From contig DIEU01000017.1 in NCBI GenBank assembly GCA_002418775.1, forward strand, positions 1-14,887: DNA of 14,887 nucleotides, read 5' to 3'. Position 1 is the first letter of the stretch. Each line of letters begins with the position of its first letter. A program made the translations under genes and the position numbers. The notes below the pieces were generated by a model, which was given only the letters and a program-made list of their open reading frames with translations, searched no databases and was not told where the DNA came from. Below, piece by piece: positions 1 through 8,858 of the stretch. The DNA comes from Firmicutes bacterium UBA5766 (GTDB lineage Bacteria > Bacillota > Desulfotomaculia > Desulfotomaculales > Nap2-2B).

Positions 1-1083
1 CTAAATTTTCATAGAACCTAATAACATATCAGTATTAGGGAAATGCGAAGATAATGCAAATTCTCTAATCAATGCTAACGCCCACAAATTCCGCTTTGTA
101 AAAAGCTCATCCACCGTACGGAAGTTACTTGTTCCAGCCCTCCATTTTACACCCCAGCACTCCTGGTCCTCCGGGGCATGCATCATACGGTCTGTGGGAT
201 ACCAGTGCGGTATGGTTTTGCCTTCGATCTCCTTGATTTTAGCCAGATCATACCGCTCAAAATAATCTTTTTTTACCGGATCAGGGTCGTTGTACCGCCG
301 TTCATTCCGCTTTGGTTTACACCCGTTTTCACACTGATAACTGACCAGCACGGGTATGGCGCCAAACTTATCCCCCGTTGTCTTAATCTCCTCTTCCTGA
401 TCCTTTTTATAGCAGTGGGGACAAGCTTTTATTTTCTTAGGCTTGCCTGCCTGCGTCCACCCTTCCACCTCAATACAGTCAAACAAAGGTACCTTCCGCA
501 GGCAGCGCGGGCATTGGAATACCTGCGAGTAGACAGTATAGCCGGTGGTCGCCTTGCCCCCGCAGCGGTCGCATTTAGTCTCGTATAGCCAGTCTACTTC
601 CGGTTTCACCTTCGCTTTTAATTCTTCAAAAGCCTCTTGTAATTCTTCTGCATCTACTGGGGTACAGTAGTTTTTGGTGATAAAAGTAGCCGCAGGGCTG
701 CGGTCAATGGCAATGGCCTTTCGCCCTTCTATCAGCGCGGCCAAAGCAGTCCCGCCCGACCCGCAAAAGGGGTCCAGCACCAGGTCGCCTGGCTTGGTAT
801 AGTGCTTTATATACTGGCGGATAGCGTCATGGGGCTTTTTTGACCAGTAGGTGTGCATATTATAGATGGCCGTGGCTTTGGTCGTGTCGATCGGCCGGTC
901 AAACGCAGGAATGTCATAGTCATCGGTTTTTGGATCATAGGGGTTTTCCAGCAGGTGCTGTTCCACAAAAGCTCTCAAATTAGGGTTGGGCTGATCTCCC
1001 GAGTAATAGCCTTCCGGCATGGCAGTAGTCTTTTCCTTAAATAAATACTCCTGCTTTGCGCTATACGACACCTTCTTCGGCAT
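1..1083 (-). CDS. pglXI: BREX type 3 DNA methyltransferase (PglXI type), apparently truncated
   Basis: Predicted adenine-specific DNA methyltransferase of BREX, which marks host DNA as self. The SAM-binding motif DPFCGSGG lies at residues 104-111, preceded by a YNMHTYWSKKP segment typical of the large DUF1156-like methylases. Zinc-ribbon-like pairs follow: CDRC 171-174, CPRC 191-194, CPHC 221-224 and CENGC 251-255. LFTKRNLWALALI (328-340) also fits the family. Family members are usually far longer and carry the catalytic [DNS]PP[YFW] motif in the part missing here. Translation ends MLLGSMKI then TAG exactly at bases 1-3. Either a nonsense or frameshift mutation broke the gene, or it is split and continues beyond the window. 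The ATG at 1083 lies 4 bp after the pglZ stop, with AAGGTGA as ribosome binding site. The family call is fairly sure; activity of this fragment is doubtful. Confidence 0.75.
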   Translation of the reverse strand: MPKKVSYSAKQEYLFKEKTTAMPEGYYSGDQPNPNLRAFVEQHLLENPYDPKTDDYDIPAFDRPIDTTKATAIYNMHTYWSKKPHDAIRQYIKHYTKPGDLVLDPFCGSGGTALAALIEGRKAIAIDRSPAATFITKNYCTPVDAEELQEAFEELKAKVKPEVDWLYETKCDRCGGKATTGYTVYSQVFQCPRCLRKVPLFDCIEVEGWTQAGKPKKIKACPHCYKKDQEEEIKTTGDKFGAIPVLVSYQCENGCKPKRNERRYNDPDPVKKDYFERYDLAKIKEIEGKTIPHWYPTDRMMHAPEDQECWGVKWRAGTSNFRTVDELFTKRNLWALALIREFALSSHFPNTDMLLGSMKI

Positions 1084-1087
1084 AGTT

Positions 1088-4012
1088 TCACCTTATTTTC
1101 TTGGGAGCAAGTCCCAGTATATTACCTAAATGAGCCGGCACGCCGCGGCGGATCACCTGCTCCGAGTTCAGCTTAACCAGGAAGCCCCGGCTCAAGTTCT
1201 GCCGGACCGTGCGCAGGCCGTCTTTGTATTTTAATTCTATGGTGAGCAGCCTTTTCATTACCCCGTCTATTCTCTCTTCCTTAGCAGCCTCATCGGCGCC
1301 CGGCTTAAACCGGTAGATTATTTCATTATTGGCAGTTCCCGCGTATAACACCTGGTGGGCCAGTTCCACCTGAGCCGCCGGGATTTTGGCGAGTATTGGG
1401 GTATAATAAGCATCAACATCAACCCGCAGCCCGGTGCCAAAATGGACCGGCGCCTTGTATTCCAGCTGCACTCTCACCTCAAGCTCTTCCCCTTCCAAAA
1501 CTTCGGCCGGTCCGGTAATGGGTCCGGCTATAATCAGGCTGTCCGTGCCGGCTTTCACTCGCATGACCACCATCGGGATGATCATTTCCTGGAGAGAGAT
1601 ACCTCCGTGCGAATAGGCATCCGGATGGTACGGAGAACCTTGCCGTTTGAATGAATAGCCAGGGCGCGGGAAGACAATGCTGCGGAACTCCTTTTCCATA
1701 AGCTGACCCCGGTCTTTAACAAAGCGTTTCTCCCTGGACGGCAGCCGCAATTCCTGAGGTGAAAAAGCGATCATAGCAGCCTTTAATTCTTTCTTTAAAT
1801 TCACCTGGTCAAAGGCAACCTTGAGCATAGCATTCTGATAACTGCAATCAAGCTGTTCATTTAAATCGCCGTCATCAAACCAGACAGGCTGCCTGCCCAG
1901 CCGGGCAAAGCCGTGGTCGGCAGTAATAAATACCTTGGCGCCGGGTTCCAGTGAACGAATGATGGCCATAACTTCATGGTCCAAAATATTTTTAATGAGC
2001 TGCTGGTAAATGAATGCCAGCGGGCGGGCGGGGACCTCCCGTCCGTCACCCAGCTTTTTCAGGTGAATCCCGTGCAGCTCCTTGTCACATAGTTCAAAAA
2101 TGTAAACGTCAAGTTTACCGCAGCGATAGTGGACAGTCTCCCCGGTCCCGTGTCCGTCCGGGTTGATCACTTCAACATCCTGGTGTAACCCCATCTCCCG
2201 GCCCAGACCTTCTTTAAGCAGTTTATCCTCACTGCTTTTGGGATCAAACCGGTCGGGGAATGTCCCCGCGCTGATAGCTTTGCGGGTCAACTGAGTCTCG
2301 GCCGGCAGGATGGAGGCAGCGGGGTAATCTTGCAGCAGCTCGAGCTTTTCCGCCAGGGCCGGGTAGAGCAATTCTTCCCAGATATCATAACGCATGCCGT
2401 CAAAGATAAATATTACCGCTTTTTCGTTTTGGGGATCCCAGTTTGGTTTGAGGCACCTGCTGATGAACTGGCTGGTCAAAACAACTTCGTCTTTTCCTTC
2501 CGTCCAGCGCGAATACTCCAGGGCTACCAGGTCCTGAAAGCTCCTGTTGACTAAGTTCAACTGGTAATGGACCTCATCGCTGATAGCCCTGACCCTTTTT
2601 TGCGCCCGGGACAAGGCCTGAAGAAACAACCCGGGCAGGTCCGCTTCGCGTTTGGGCAAGATGACGCCGGTGTCCAGCAGCCGCTCCAGTGACGACAGGT
2701 AATACTCCAGCCGGTTTAATTTCTGCTGGTTCCACTGCTGCCAGTAATATTTAAAACCGGGCTGCCCTGGTTTTTTAACCCTGATGTTTTTAAGCATGCT
2801 GAATAATTGCCGGCGCAAATGATGAATTTCCACAGCCAGTTTATAGGCCTCGCTTAACCTGGCCCAGGATTCTGACTGCCAATAATCAGCAAAACAATCG
2901 CTTTTTTCAGCGCTGAAAAGCTGTTCTTTTAATTTTTTTATAGCGTCCGGGGAAGGTTGATCACTCAGACAGTCGTCTAAAGCCATCAGCAAGGCCAGGG
3001 AACGAAATAGATTTGAATACTTTTCCTTTTCGATAATTGATATAAAGCCGGCGGGGGTATCAATGCGCAGCTCTTTAATCAGCAGCAAATCAAGATCTTC
3101 CTGATTCAGGCTGCCCTCTACCTCCTGCACATCTCTTTCCGCCTGGCGAAGATCGAGCTTAATCAACCGGGGAGTGGTTTCAGTGAGGATTTTTTCCTCT
3201 ACCTGCTTAAAGCAGGACAGGCCGGGGTCAATATTGGCCAGGAGCAAGTTCCATTTATCGGTGTGCTGGGCCAGTATGGCCGACAGGTAGAATCCCGTTA
3301 CCACCATCTCCGCGTCCTGGCCGGCAAACCAGCAAAACGGAACAGGCGCCTGCAGCAGCTGCTGCTTGATGGGCTTTAGTACTTCGCCGGTTAACTGGTC
3401 TAAATCTTTCATGGTCTGGTGGCCTAACAGGCCTATGCGCCAGTAATCTTCACTGCGGAGCTTTTTAAAAGCCAGCTCGGGCAACCCCAAAGCGGCAAAG
3501 GCAATAACAGTCTTAAAGTCAAAATCAGTGAACCCCTGCGTTTTCACCCTTCTTAAATTTTTATGCGCCCGGACTACTCCGTCCAGGTGGGTAACGATCA
3601 GCCTGGCGTAGCCCTGGTCATTACACAAAGCCGGCCACTCCGGATCAGCGGTTATGTCCCTGAGAAACTGGCGGACATCCAGATTTATCCGGGCGTCGTC
3701 GGGCGCCGTGGCTAAAAAATCCGGGTAGAACAATGGTGGAGCAGTGCTGGCGTTAATATTACGGAGCCTGTTCAGAGGCGTCCGGTCAACCACCATTATG
3801 CGCTGGGCCCCGCTCTCAACCACTGTTTCATAACACATGCGGAAGGCCAGGTTTGTGGCCCCGGTAACCACCACATAAGCCGCCTCGCTGCCAAACTGGT
3901 CGATGAGCCTGTCAGCTTTGCCGAGAAGGCCATAGTGATCTCTGATCAGAACATGATCATAGCCCCTGACTGTTTCAAGTTTATCTTTAATCCAATCATT
4001 CAATAAGGTCAT
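1088..4012 (-). CDS. pglZ: BREX protein PglZ, alkaline-phosphatase-superfamily domain
   Basis: PglZ is a conserved core protein of all BREX systems. It has an alkaline-phosphatase-like metal-binding fold and is required for exclusion of phage DNA; its exact substrate is not settled. The 974-residue protein has an N-terminal half of about 520 residues without a recognisable motif, rich in helical and charged segments. The PglZ domain follows: IFDGMRYD near residues 535-543 supplies the first metal-binding Asp, ITADHGFARLG near 695-705 the DH pair, and YSHGGISLQEMIIP near 800-813 the distal His. All three are intact, so the metal site looks functional. The C-terminal 140 residues look beta-rich. 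The ATG lies 10 bp after the brxC stop, and the AGGGGT ribosome binding site overlaps that stop, suggesting coupling. In the published type 3 order PglZ comes after the methylase and helicase; here it precedes the methylase. Confidence 0.93.
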   Translation of the reverse strand: MTLLNDWIKDKLETVRGYDHVLIRDHYGLLGKADRLIDQFGSEAAYVVVTGATNLAFRMCYETVVESGAQRIMVVDRTPLNRLRNINASTAPPLFYPDFLATAPDDARINLDVRQFLRDITADPEWPALCNDQGYARLIVTHLDGVVRAHKNLRRVKTQGFTDFDFKTVIAFAALGLPELAFKKLRSEDYWRIGLLGHQTMKDLDQLTGEVLKPIKQQLLQAPVPFCWFAGQDAEMVVTGFYLSAILAQHTDKWNLLLANIDPGLSCFKQVEEKILTETTPRLIKLDLRQAERDVQEVEGSLNQEDLDLLLIKELRIDTPAGFISIIEKEKYSNLFRSLALLMALDDCLSDQPSPDAIKKLKEQLFSAEKSDCFADYWQSESWARLSEAYKLAVEIHHLRRQLFSMLKNIRVKKPGQPGFKYYWQQWNQQKLNRLEYYLSSLERLLDTGVILPKREADLPGLFLQALSRAQKRVRAISDEVHYQLNLVNRSFQDLVALEYSRWTEGKDEVVLTSQFISRCLKPNWDPQNEKAVIFIFDGMRYDIWEELLYPALAEKLELLQDYPAASILPAETQLTRKAISAGTFPDRFDPKSSEDKLLKEGLGREMGLHQDVEVINPDGHGTGETVHYRCGKLDVYIFELCDKELHGIHLKKLGDGREVPARPLAFIYQQLIKNILDHEVMAIIRSLEPGAKVFITADHGFARLGRQPVWFDDGDLNEQLDCSYQNAMLKVAFDQVNLKKELKAAMIAFSPQELRLPSREKRFVKDRGQLMEKEFRSIVFPRPGYSFKRQGSPYHPDAYSHGGISLQEMIIPMVVMRVKAGTDSLIIAGPITGPAEVLEGEELEVRVQLEYKAPVHFGTGLRVDVDAYYTPILAKIPAAQVELAHQVLYAGTANNEIIYRFKPGADEAAKEERIDGVMKRLLTIELKYKDGLRTVRQNLSRGFLVKLNSEQVIRRGVPAHLGNILGLAPKKIR

Positions 4013-4022
4013 AAACTTACCC

Positions 4023-7000
4023 CTACTCCAGCTTTAAGACAGGTATGGTATCCTCATCCGGATCCATATCCGCAAACTGCTTGGCCAGGAAATCTTTGAA
4101 TTCCTGCGCTATATCTTCTAGCTGCCCTTCCTCCACTACTGTTACGGAAGGCTTAAAATCAGCTTTTTTTACTACTTTAACCACAATCTCTTTTAAGAAA
4201 CGGTTGATTGTATCGACAATCGCGGGATTAGCGGCAACCTCCCGCAGCAAAAGTTCCCTTATTTCTTCTACTGCAGAACAATCCAGTAAAGCAGCAATAA
4301 TGGGTTCGTTTTTGCCCTGTTTCAGCCTTTCTTTTATTGCCTGGTTCAAAAATACCTCCAGCTTGCCGTTGACAGTTTTCTCCCAGATCTCGCCGGCCTG
4401 GTTCAGGGCTGAATCAGCTTTTTCAATAAAAGTGGAAAAATTGTTGAAGCTGAGGCCGCATTCGTGCAGCGGACCTTCCTTGAGCTGCTTTTCCAGCGAA
4501 GCTACAGAATCATTAGCACACTGGAAGACCCCGCCCACCAAATCTTCCAGCTGCAGGCGCAGCGCAGGACTGAACTCCGGCTGCAAAGCGGTGATTCCTT
4601 CCAGGGCAACAATAGCTTGAAAATCAGGCCCGGTAATTAACCGTTCAATTGACTGGTGAGCATGGTTACAGTTCCGGGTTGCTTTTTCATGCATGGCGGT
4701 ATAGACCAGCCGGTATTCATGCATCAACTTGCAAATAGTCCCCTCATCGCCCGGAAGGGGCGGTTGATGACCGATCAGTCCGTTTCTTAATTTAATCTCT
4801 TCATCAATATACTTATCAAATTCAGCCATTTTTTCCGCCAGCAATTTTTGCTGCCGCTTCACTGCCTGCAGGTCTTTAAAATCCGGCAGGATCTGCTGCA
4901 CATAAGCGCGCCCCACACGCAGCCCGGTTTCGTATTTTAATAAATGGCAAACGCTCTGGTAACATGCCAGCCGGTTGCCTAGATCTTTTAATTCAGACTC
5001 GTCAGAGCGCATTGTATCAAAAGCCTGGTAGCCAAATATATCTTTTAACGCGCTCAGCAGCAGGTCAATATCGTTGCTCACCTCGAGGTCTGTGGAAAAC
5101 AGCCTGCTGACCTGTTCCATCTCTTCATCATACGGGTTGGGATAATCCAGGCATTCAAATAATGCCGCTGCTTTTTCGGCAGCGCGCCCGGCTTCCTCCC
5201 GCACCATCTTAAACAGGTTTCTCATTTCCAGGCGCTGCTGTGAAATCTGCTCATCAGTGAGCCCCGCCGGAATATCTTTCCCCATTATTTTTTCAAGGTA
5301 AGGGCGCAATACCTCCCAGTTTTCCGGTCTGGCCACTTTCTGCAGCTTTTCCATTTTATCCAGCACTTTAGCCGTAAAATCTATACCGGCAATATTTGAA
5401 TAATCAATTGCCTGGCAGGAAAGCCCCGCCTGCGGCCCTACACTCACCTGCACCCGGCCCTGCTGGACCAGGCACAGCAAATATATCTGCACCATCCTTT
5501 TGGTTAATCCGTAGTTTTTCGGCCCGCCAATACCCATGAAATTCTTGTATAAGGTATCCAGCTTCATTTCCTGGCCCTCAGCCAGGCGCCCGTCTATAAA
5601 CTGCCAGATATCCTGGACATAAATATTGCCTTCCGTATCTAATACTTTTTCAGGCCCTGTTTTCATTATTCTGAGGCTGTAGCCGAAATTCTGGGCAGCG
5701 CTGATATTTTGATTGGGCCTGGCCCCTTTGGGGATAGATCCGGTTTTGACAATACCGTTAATCAGTTTTACTCCTTCTTCCTTGCGGAATTCAAAAGGCG
5801 GGTCAAACTTAATATCCGCTGACACATACACACTGCTGAGTACCTGGTCTACCAGCGGGGAAAGGACCGCTTTCAATTCCCCGGCCATATTAAAATCCAG
5901 GCGAGTATTATTAAGAGCGTCTATGCGGCCCCGGCCGTAGCTGGAACGCACCAGGCGGCAAATTTTGCCCATCTCGGTTTTCAGCCTGCCGGCCACCCAG
6001 TTGATCATGGTGACCGCGTCATCGGTATCTTTTTCTTCCCAGTTGGAGACCAGCTTGCGGTAAGCGGCAAAGTCCAGCAGCAAAGACTTTTCCTCGTGGT
6101 TCAAATCATCCGGCGCCCAGAACAAGATTCTCGGGTCTTTTACCCGCTGCATAAGCTTATCCAGGGTTTTTCCCTGGACCGGCTGCCTGGCAATTTTAAC
6201 GGCAAAATCCAGATCGTCCTGGTCAGAAGATATGCCTGTCAAGGGAGTCTTCCCGGCCACGATCCGGTTTAGATCAACCATGTCTATACGCCCGTTTATG
6301 TGGCGGCCTTGCCACAGGATATCCAGGATAACTCCGTTTGCGTCTCCTGCGAATTCAGCCAGGAAAGACTTGTTTCCATCTGCTAAGTCCATGTTTATCT
6401 GGCGGGTGTGCACCGGCCACTCTTTCAGTGACAATAAGACTTCCCACGATTCTTTCTGTATCGCCTCGCTGCTCTCCGCTTCCTCACGGGCTTTTAAAAA
6501 CTCCCGCTGCGGGTCTATGCCAACCACTACCGGTTCAAAACGGTAAAGAGGATTTTTTTCATCATCAAAGGTCTGGACTATTTGCCGGAGCTCATTTTTA
6601 AGCGCCTCAGCGAGTGTTCCATAATGCTGCAAATTTTCTTCAGGGGTAGCGTCCGGCTGTCTTTCGATCATCACCGAGTTGGCAATCTTCTCCACGCTGA
6701 GCCCGTTGATATCCCTGTGCGCTATGTAGTAAAGGAACAAGGTCTGCACAACCTTGATCCCTTTTTGCCTGTGTATCTTAAGCAGGCCTTTGGTCAGGCC
6801 GTTGATCTGGTTGCGGCAGGACTCATACGCCCGGTATTCGCTCTCCCTCTTGGTCTTAATGGCCACCAGCCCGGCGTGCACTCCACTGGGGTCTTCCTCA
6901 TATTCTATAGCCTCGTCAAAATATTCCCACAGCCTGATTAACTCTTGGCCTTTGATCTTGATCTGATGTTTCAAGGTCTGGTGCATGAAATGTATGGCTG

Positions 7001-8336
7001 ACCTGGCCGTGGTCAGCTCGTGGGTAATATCCCTCAAAACTTCTACCGCCGGCATATAGAAAGGGAAGAAATGCGCAAATTCCTGTTCGCCGATGCTGTT
7101 GGGCCAGGTGAAGCCTCTTTTGTAATATAGATAATAATTTTTAATTGCCCCGGGATTTTTTATTTCCCTTACCCGCGACAGGACGATGTCGTAGTAATCC
7201 TTTGGATTCTGCAGAAGGGGATATAATTTTAAGCGCTCGTCGGCAATGATGTTTTTTACTCCCTGCCCCGGCTTGCTCTCGATAGCCTGCTGCGCGGCGC
7301 AAACTGTCCAGACCGGCAGATTGTGGACTTTGGCCAGCCGGTTGGCTAAAACCACCAGGGTTTTTTCATCATCTACCCGCTGCAGTTCATCCCGGTCTTT
7401 CATAAACAGGGAGATCTCATCCAGAAATATTAATACTCCGGTATATCCTTCCGCCATAATGGTTTCGACTACATGCTTCAATATTTCTTCGGTTTCGGCG
7501 GGAATTTGGGGCTGCACCTTAAGATACTCGGTGTAGAATCTCCACAGTTTATTCCCGCAGCTCATCTTATAACCGGGCGATTTGTTATCCTGAATGTCTC
7601 GAATAAAATTATCCGCATCTTCAAATTCATCTTCCGAAAAGAAGGCCGGGTCTTTGAGAAATTTTTTCAAATCCTTGCGGTAACGGTCGAGATCCTCTGT
7701 CAAAAAGCGGTCAGCCAATAATTCCACCGGATACAGGGAAAGGTTCTTACCCAATTCCAATTGTAATTGCTCCTTGACCGCTTCCAGTATGTACTCTGAG
7801 AGCCTCTTACCCTTGTCGGTCCTCCCAACGGTACCTCCGCCGGCGCCAACCAGCGTACGGGCAACTACAAATATGCCCCGGTTCCCATTGGTACTTTTGG
7901 CTTGAAGTCCTTCCTCCCAAAATTGGTAAATAGACTCACGTTTCCCGCGTCCGGCTTTTTGCTCTTTTGTTTTAATAATGTCCCATGCTTTCTGGCTGCC
8001 TATCACCAGTGAAGCAAGGAAGCAAAGCAGGTGAGATTTACCGGAGCCAAATTCAGCTTGTATCCAGTAACCCTGCCCGATGGGATTGTCTTTCTTTTCC
8101 CGTTTGTAAGGCGCCGCAATGTTGCGCAGGATATCATTCAGAAACGGACGCACCGGGTCGATCTGAAACTCCTCGATGGTCTGCAGCTCCGGTTTCCTGG
8201 CTTTCCTGGCCTCGGGCGAATTGCTACCGGCCCAGATGTGCTGCTCCAATGAGTATACCGATATTATTTTGCCGGGAACTTCACATATTTCCCCGAGCGG
8301 CTTGCGACTGGAAAATAAATCGTCTCCATTTGGCAT
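4023..8336 (-). CDS. brxC: BREX ATPase BrxC/PglY (DUF6079-like)
   Basis: Very large (1437 aa) P-loop ATPase, the other hallmark of BREX alongside PglZ. The Walker A motif AEFGSGKS is at residues 94-101 and Walker B VLIFLDE at 301-307, both intact, so ATP hydrolysis is likely. The segment before Walker A (IGQGYWIQAEFG) is characteristic of BrxC/PglY. The region after residue 400 is a long helical body with charged stretches and no enzymatic motif that I recognise; the family is thought to form large assemblies on DNA with other BREX proteins. The ATG is one base after the brxF stop. Its ribosome binding site GGGAGGTGA sits inside the end of brxF, so it is probably translated by coupling. It ends 10 bp before pglZ. 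No frameshift or internal stop is seen over 4.3 kb, so this part of the operon is under selection. Confidence 0.92.
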   Translation of the reverse strand: MPNGDDLFSSRKPLGEICEVPGKIISVYSLEQHIWAGSNSPEARKARKPELQTIEEFQIDPVRPFLNDILRNIAAPYKREKKDNPIGQGYWIQAEFGSGKSHLLCFLASLVIGSQKAWDIIKTKEQKAGRGKRESIYQFWEEGLQAKSTNGNRGIFVVARTLVGAGGGTVGRTDKGKRLSEYILEAVKEQLQLELGKNLSLYPVELLADRFLTEDLDRYRKDLKKFLKDPAFFSEDEFEDADNFIRDIQDNKSPGYKMSCGNKLWRFYTEYLKVQPQIPAETEEILKHVVETIMAEGYTGVLIFLDEISLFMKDRDELQRVDDEKTLVVLANRLAKVHNLPVWTVCAAQQAIESKPGQGVKNIIADERLKLYPLLQNPKDYYDIVLSRVREIKNPGAIKNYYLYYKRGFTWPNSIGEQEFAHFFPFYMPAVEVLRDITHELTTARSAIHFMHQTLKHQIKIKGQELIRLWEYFDEAIEYEEDPSGVHAGLVAIKTKRESEYRAYESCRNQINGLTKGLLKIHRQKGIKVVQTLFLYYIAHRDINGLSVEKIANSVMIERQPDATPEENLQHYGTLAEALKNELRQIVQTFDDEKNPLYRFEPVVVGIDPQREFLKAREEAESSEAIQKESWEVLLSLKEWPVHTRQINMDLADGNKSFLAEFAGDANGVILDILWQGRHINGRIDMVDLNRIVAGKTPLTGISSDQDDLDFAVKIARQPVQGKTLDKLMQRVKDPRILFWAPDDLNHEEKSLLLDFAAYRKLVSNWEEKDTDDAVTMINWVAGRLKTEMGKICRLVRSSYGRGRIDALNNTRLDFNMAGELKAVLSPLVDQVLSSVYVSADIKFDPPFEFRKEEGVKLINGIVKTGSIPKGARPNQNISAAQNFGYSLRIMKTGPEKVLDTEGNIYVQDIWQFIDGRLAEGQEMKLDTLYKNFMGIGGPKNYGLTKRMVQIYLLCLVQQGRVQVSVGPQAGLSCQAIDYSNIAGIDFTAKVLDKMEKLQKVARPENWEVLRPYLEKIMGKDIPAGLTDEQISQQRLEMRNLFKMVREEAGRAAEKAAALFECLDYPNPYDEEMEQVSRLFSTDLEVSNDIDLLLSALKDIFGYQAFDTMRSDESELKDLGNRLACYQSVCHLLKYETGLRVGRAYVQQILPDFKDLQAVKRQQKLLAEKMAEFDKYIDEEIKLRNGLIGHQPPLPGDEGTICKLMHEYRLVYTAMHEKATRNCNHAHQSIERLITGPDFQAIVALEGITALQPEFSPALRLQLEDLVGGVFQCANDSVASLEKQLKEGPLHECGLSFNNFSTFIEKADSALNQAGEIWEKTVNGKLEVFLNQAIKERLKQGKNEPIIAALLDCSAVEEIRELLLREVAANPAIVDTINRFLKEIVVKVVKKADFKPSVTVVEEGQLEDIAQEFKDFLAKQFADMDPDEDTIPVLKLE

Positions 8337-8337
8337 C

Positions 8338-8799
8338 CTAATCTGTCACCTCCCATAAGTGGTTATCCGCTAATAAATTACTGGGCAATTTGTATTCACC
8401 GGGGCTTGAACCCGGATACATGAGTATTTCACCCCGGTCCCTTTTACCGGGAAGCAAGAGGATCACCCTTTTATTATCGGTTGCCATAGTCCGCAGAAGG
8501 TTTAACTCCACGTTGTAAATAAATATAAGTTCCAAGCCCGTAAGAACAATCAAATCCTTTTTGTTCAGTTCGCTTCTTAAGAAAGCGGCAAAAGCCTGCT
8601 CCACATGGGCCATAGTGGGTTCGGGCCGGCGGGGTTCATTTTCCGCCAGCGTTTTAAATTCGGCGTCCGGGATGGAATTCAAGATGCCCCGGTTTACTGA
8701 CACCGCGCTGGGAAAAAACTCCCCATTGGGCATTTTAACCTGACATAGTTTAGCAGCGAATCTGTCCAAAGCAGCATAACTACCCAGAATTCCATACAA
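8338..8799 (-). CDS. brxF: BREX type 3 small P-loop-like protein BrxF (start probably further upstream)
   Basis: Small protein at the position of BrxF, which marks type 3 BREX. The LIVLTGLELIF segment resembles the Walker B strand of BrxF, and the tail from VILLLPGKRDRG through SPGEYKLPSNLL matches the usual BrxF ending (strand, PG, EY motif). The interval given uses a TTG start at 8799 and gives 153 residues. The frame stays open upstream to a stop at 8878-8880 and adds IKEADIIETLQSKLSVSVGRHL. That stretch looks like the missing first helix, so the real protein is probably 174 residues from 8862 (see the start-site entry). Where BrxF normally has its Walker A GK[ST], this protein reads YGILGSYAALDRF with no Lys, so nucleotide binding may be lost. 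It ends one base before brxC. The family call rests on context and C-terminal motifs. Confidence 0.75.
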   Translation of the reverse strand: MYGILGSYAALDRFAAKLCQVKMPNGEFFPSAVSVNRGILNSIPDAEFKTLAENEPRRPEPTMAHVEQAFAAFLRSELNKKDLIVLTGLELIFIYNVELNLLRTMATDNKRVILLLPGKRDRGEILMYPGSSPGEYKLPSNLLADNHLWEVTD

Positions 8800-8858
8800 A
8801 TGCCTTCCAACGGAAACTGAAAGTTTAGACTGCAGGGTTTCTATTATATCCGCCTCTT

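Noticed and set aside
4045..8358. Several long plus-strand reading frames opposite brxC
   Set aside because: They lack ribosome binding sites and family resemblance, and lie antisense to a clean 1437-codon gene; they are shadows.
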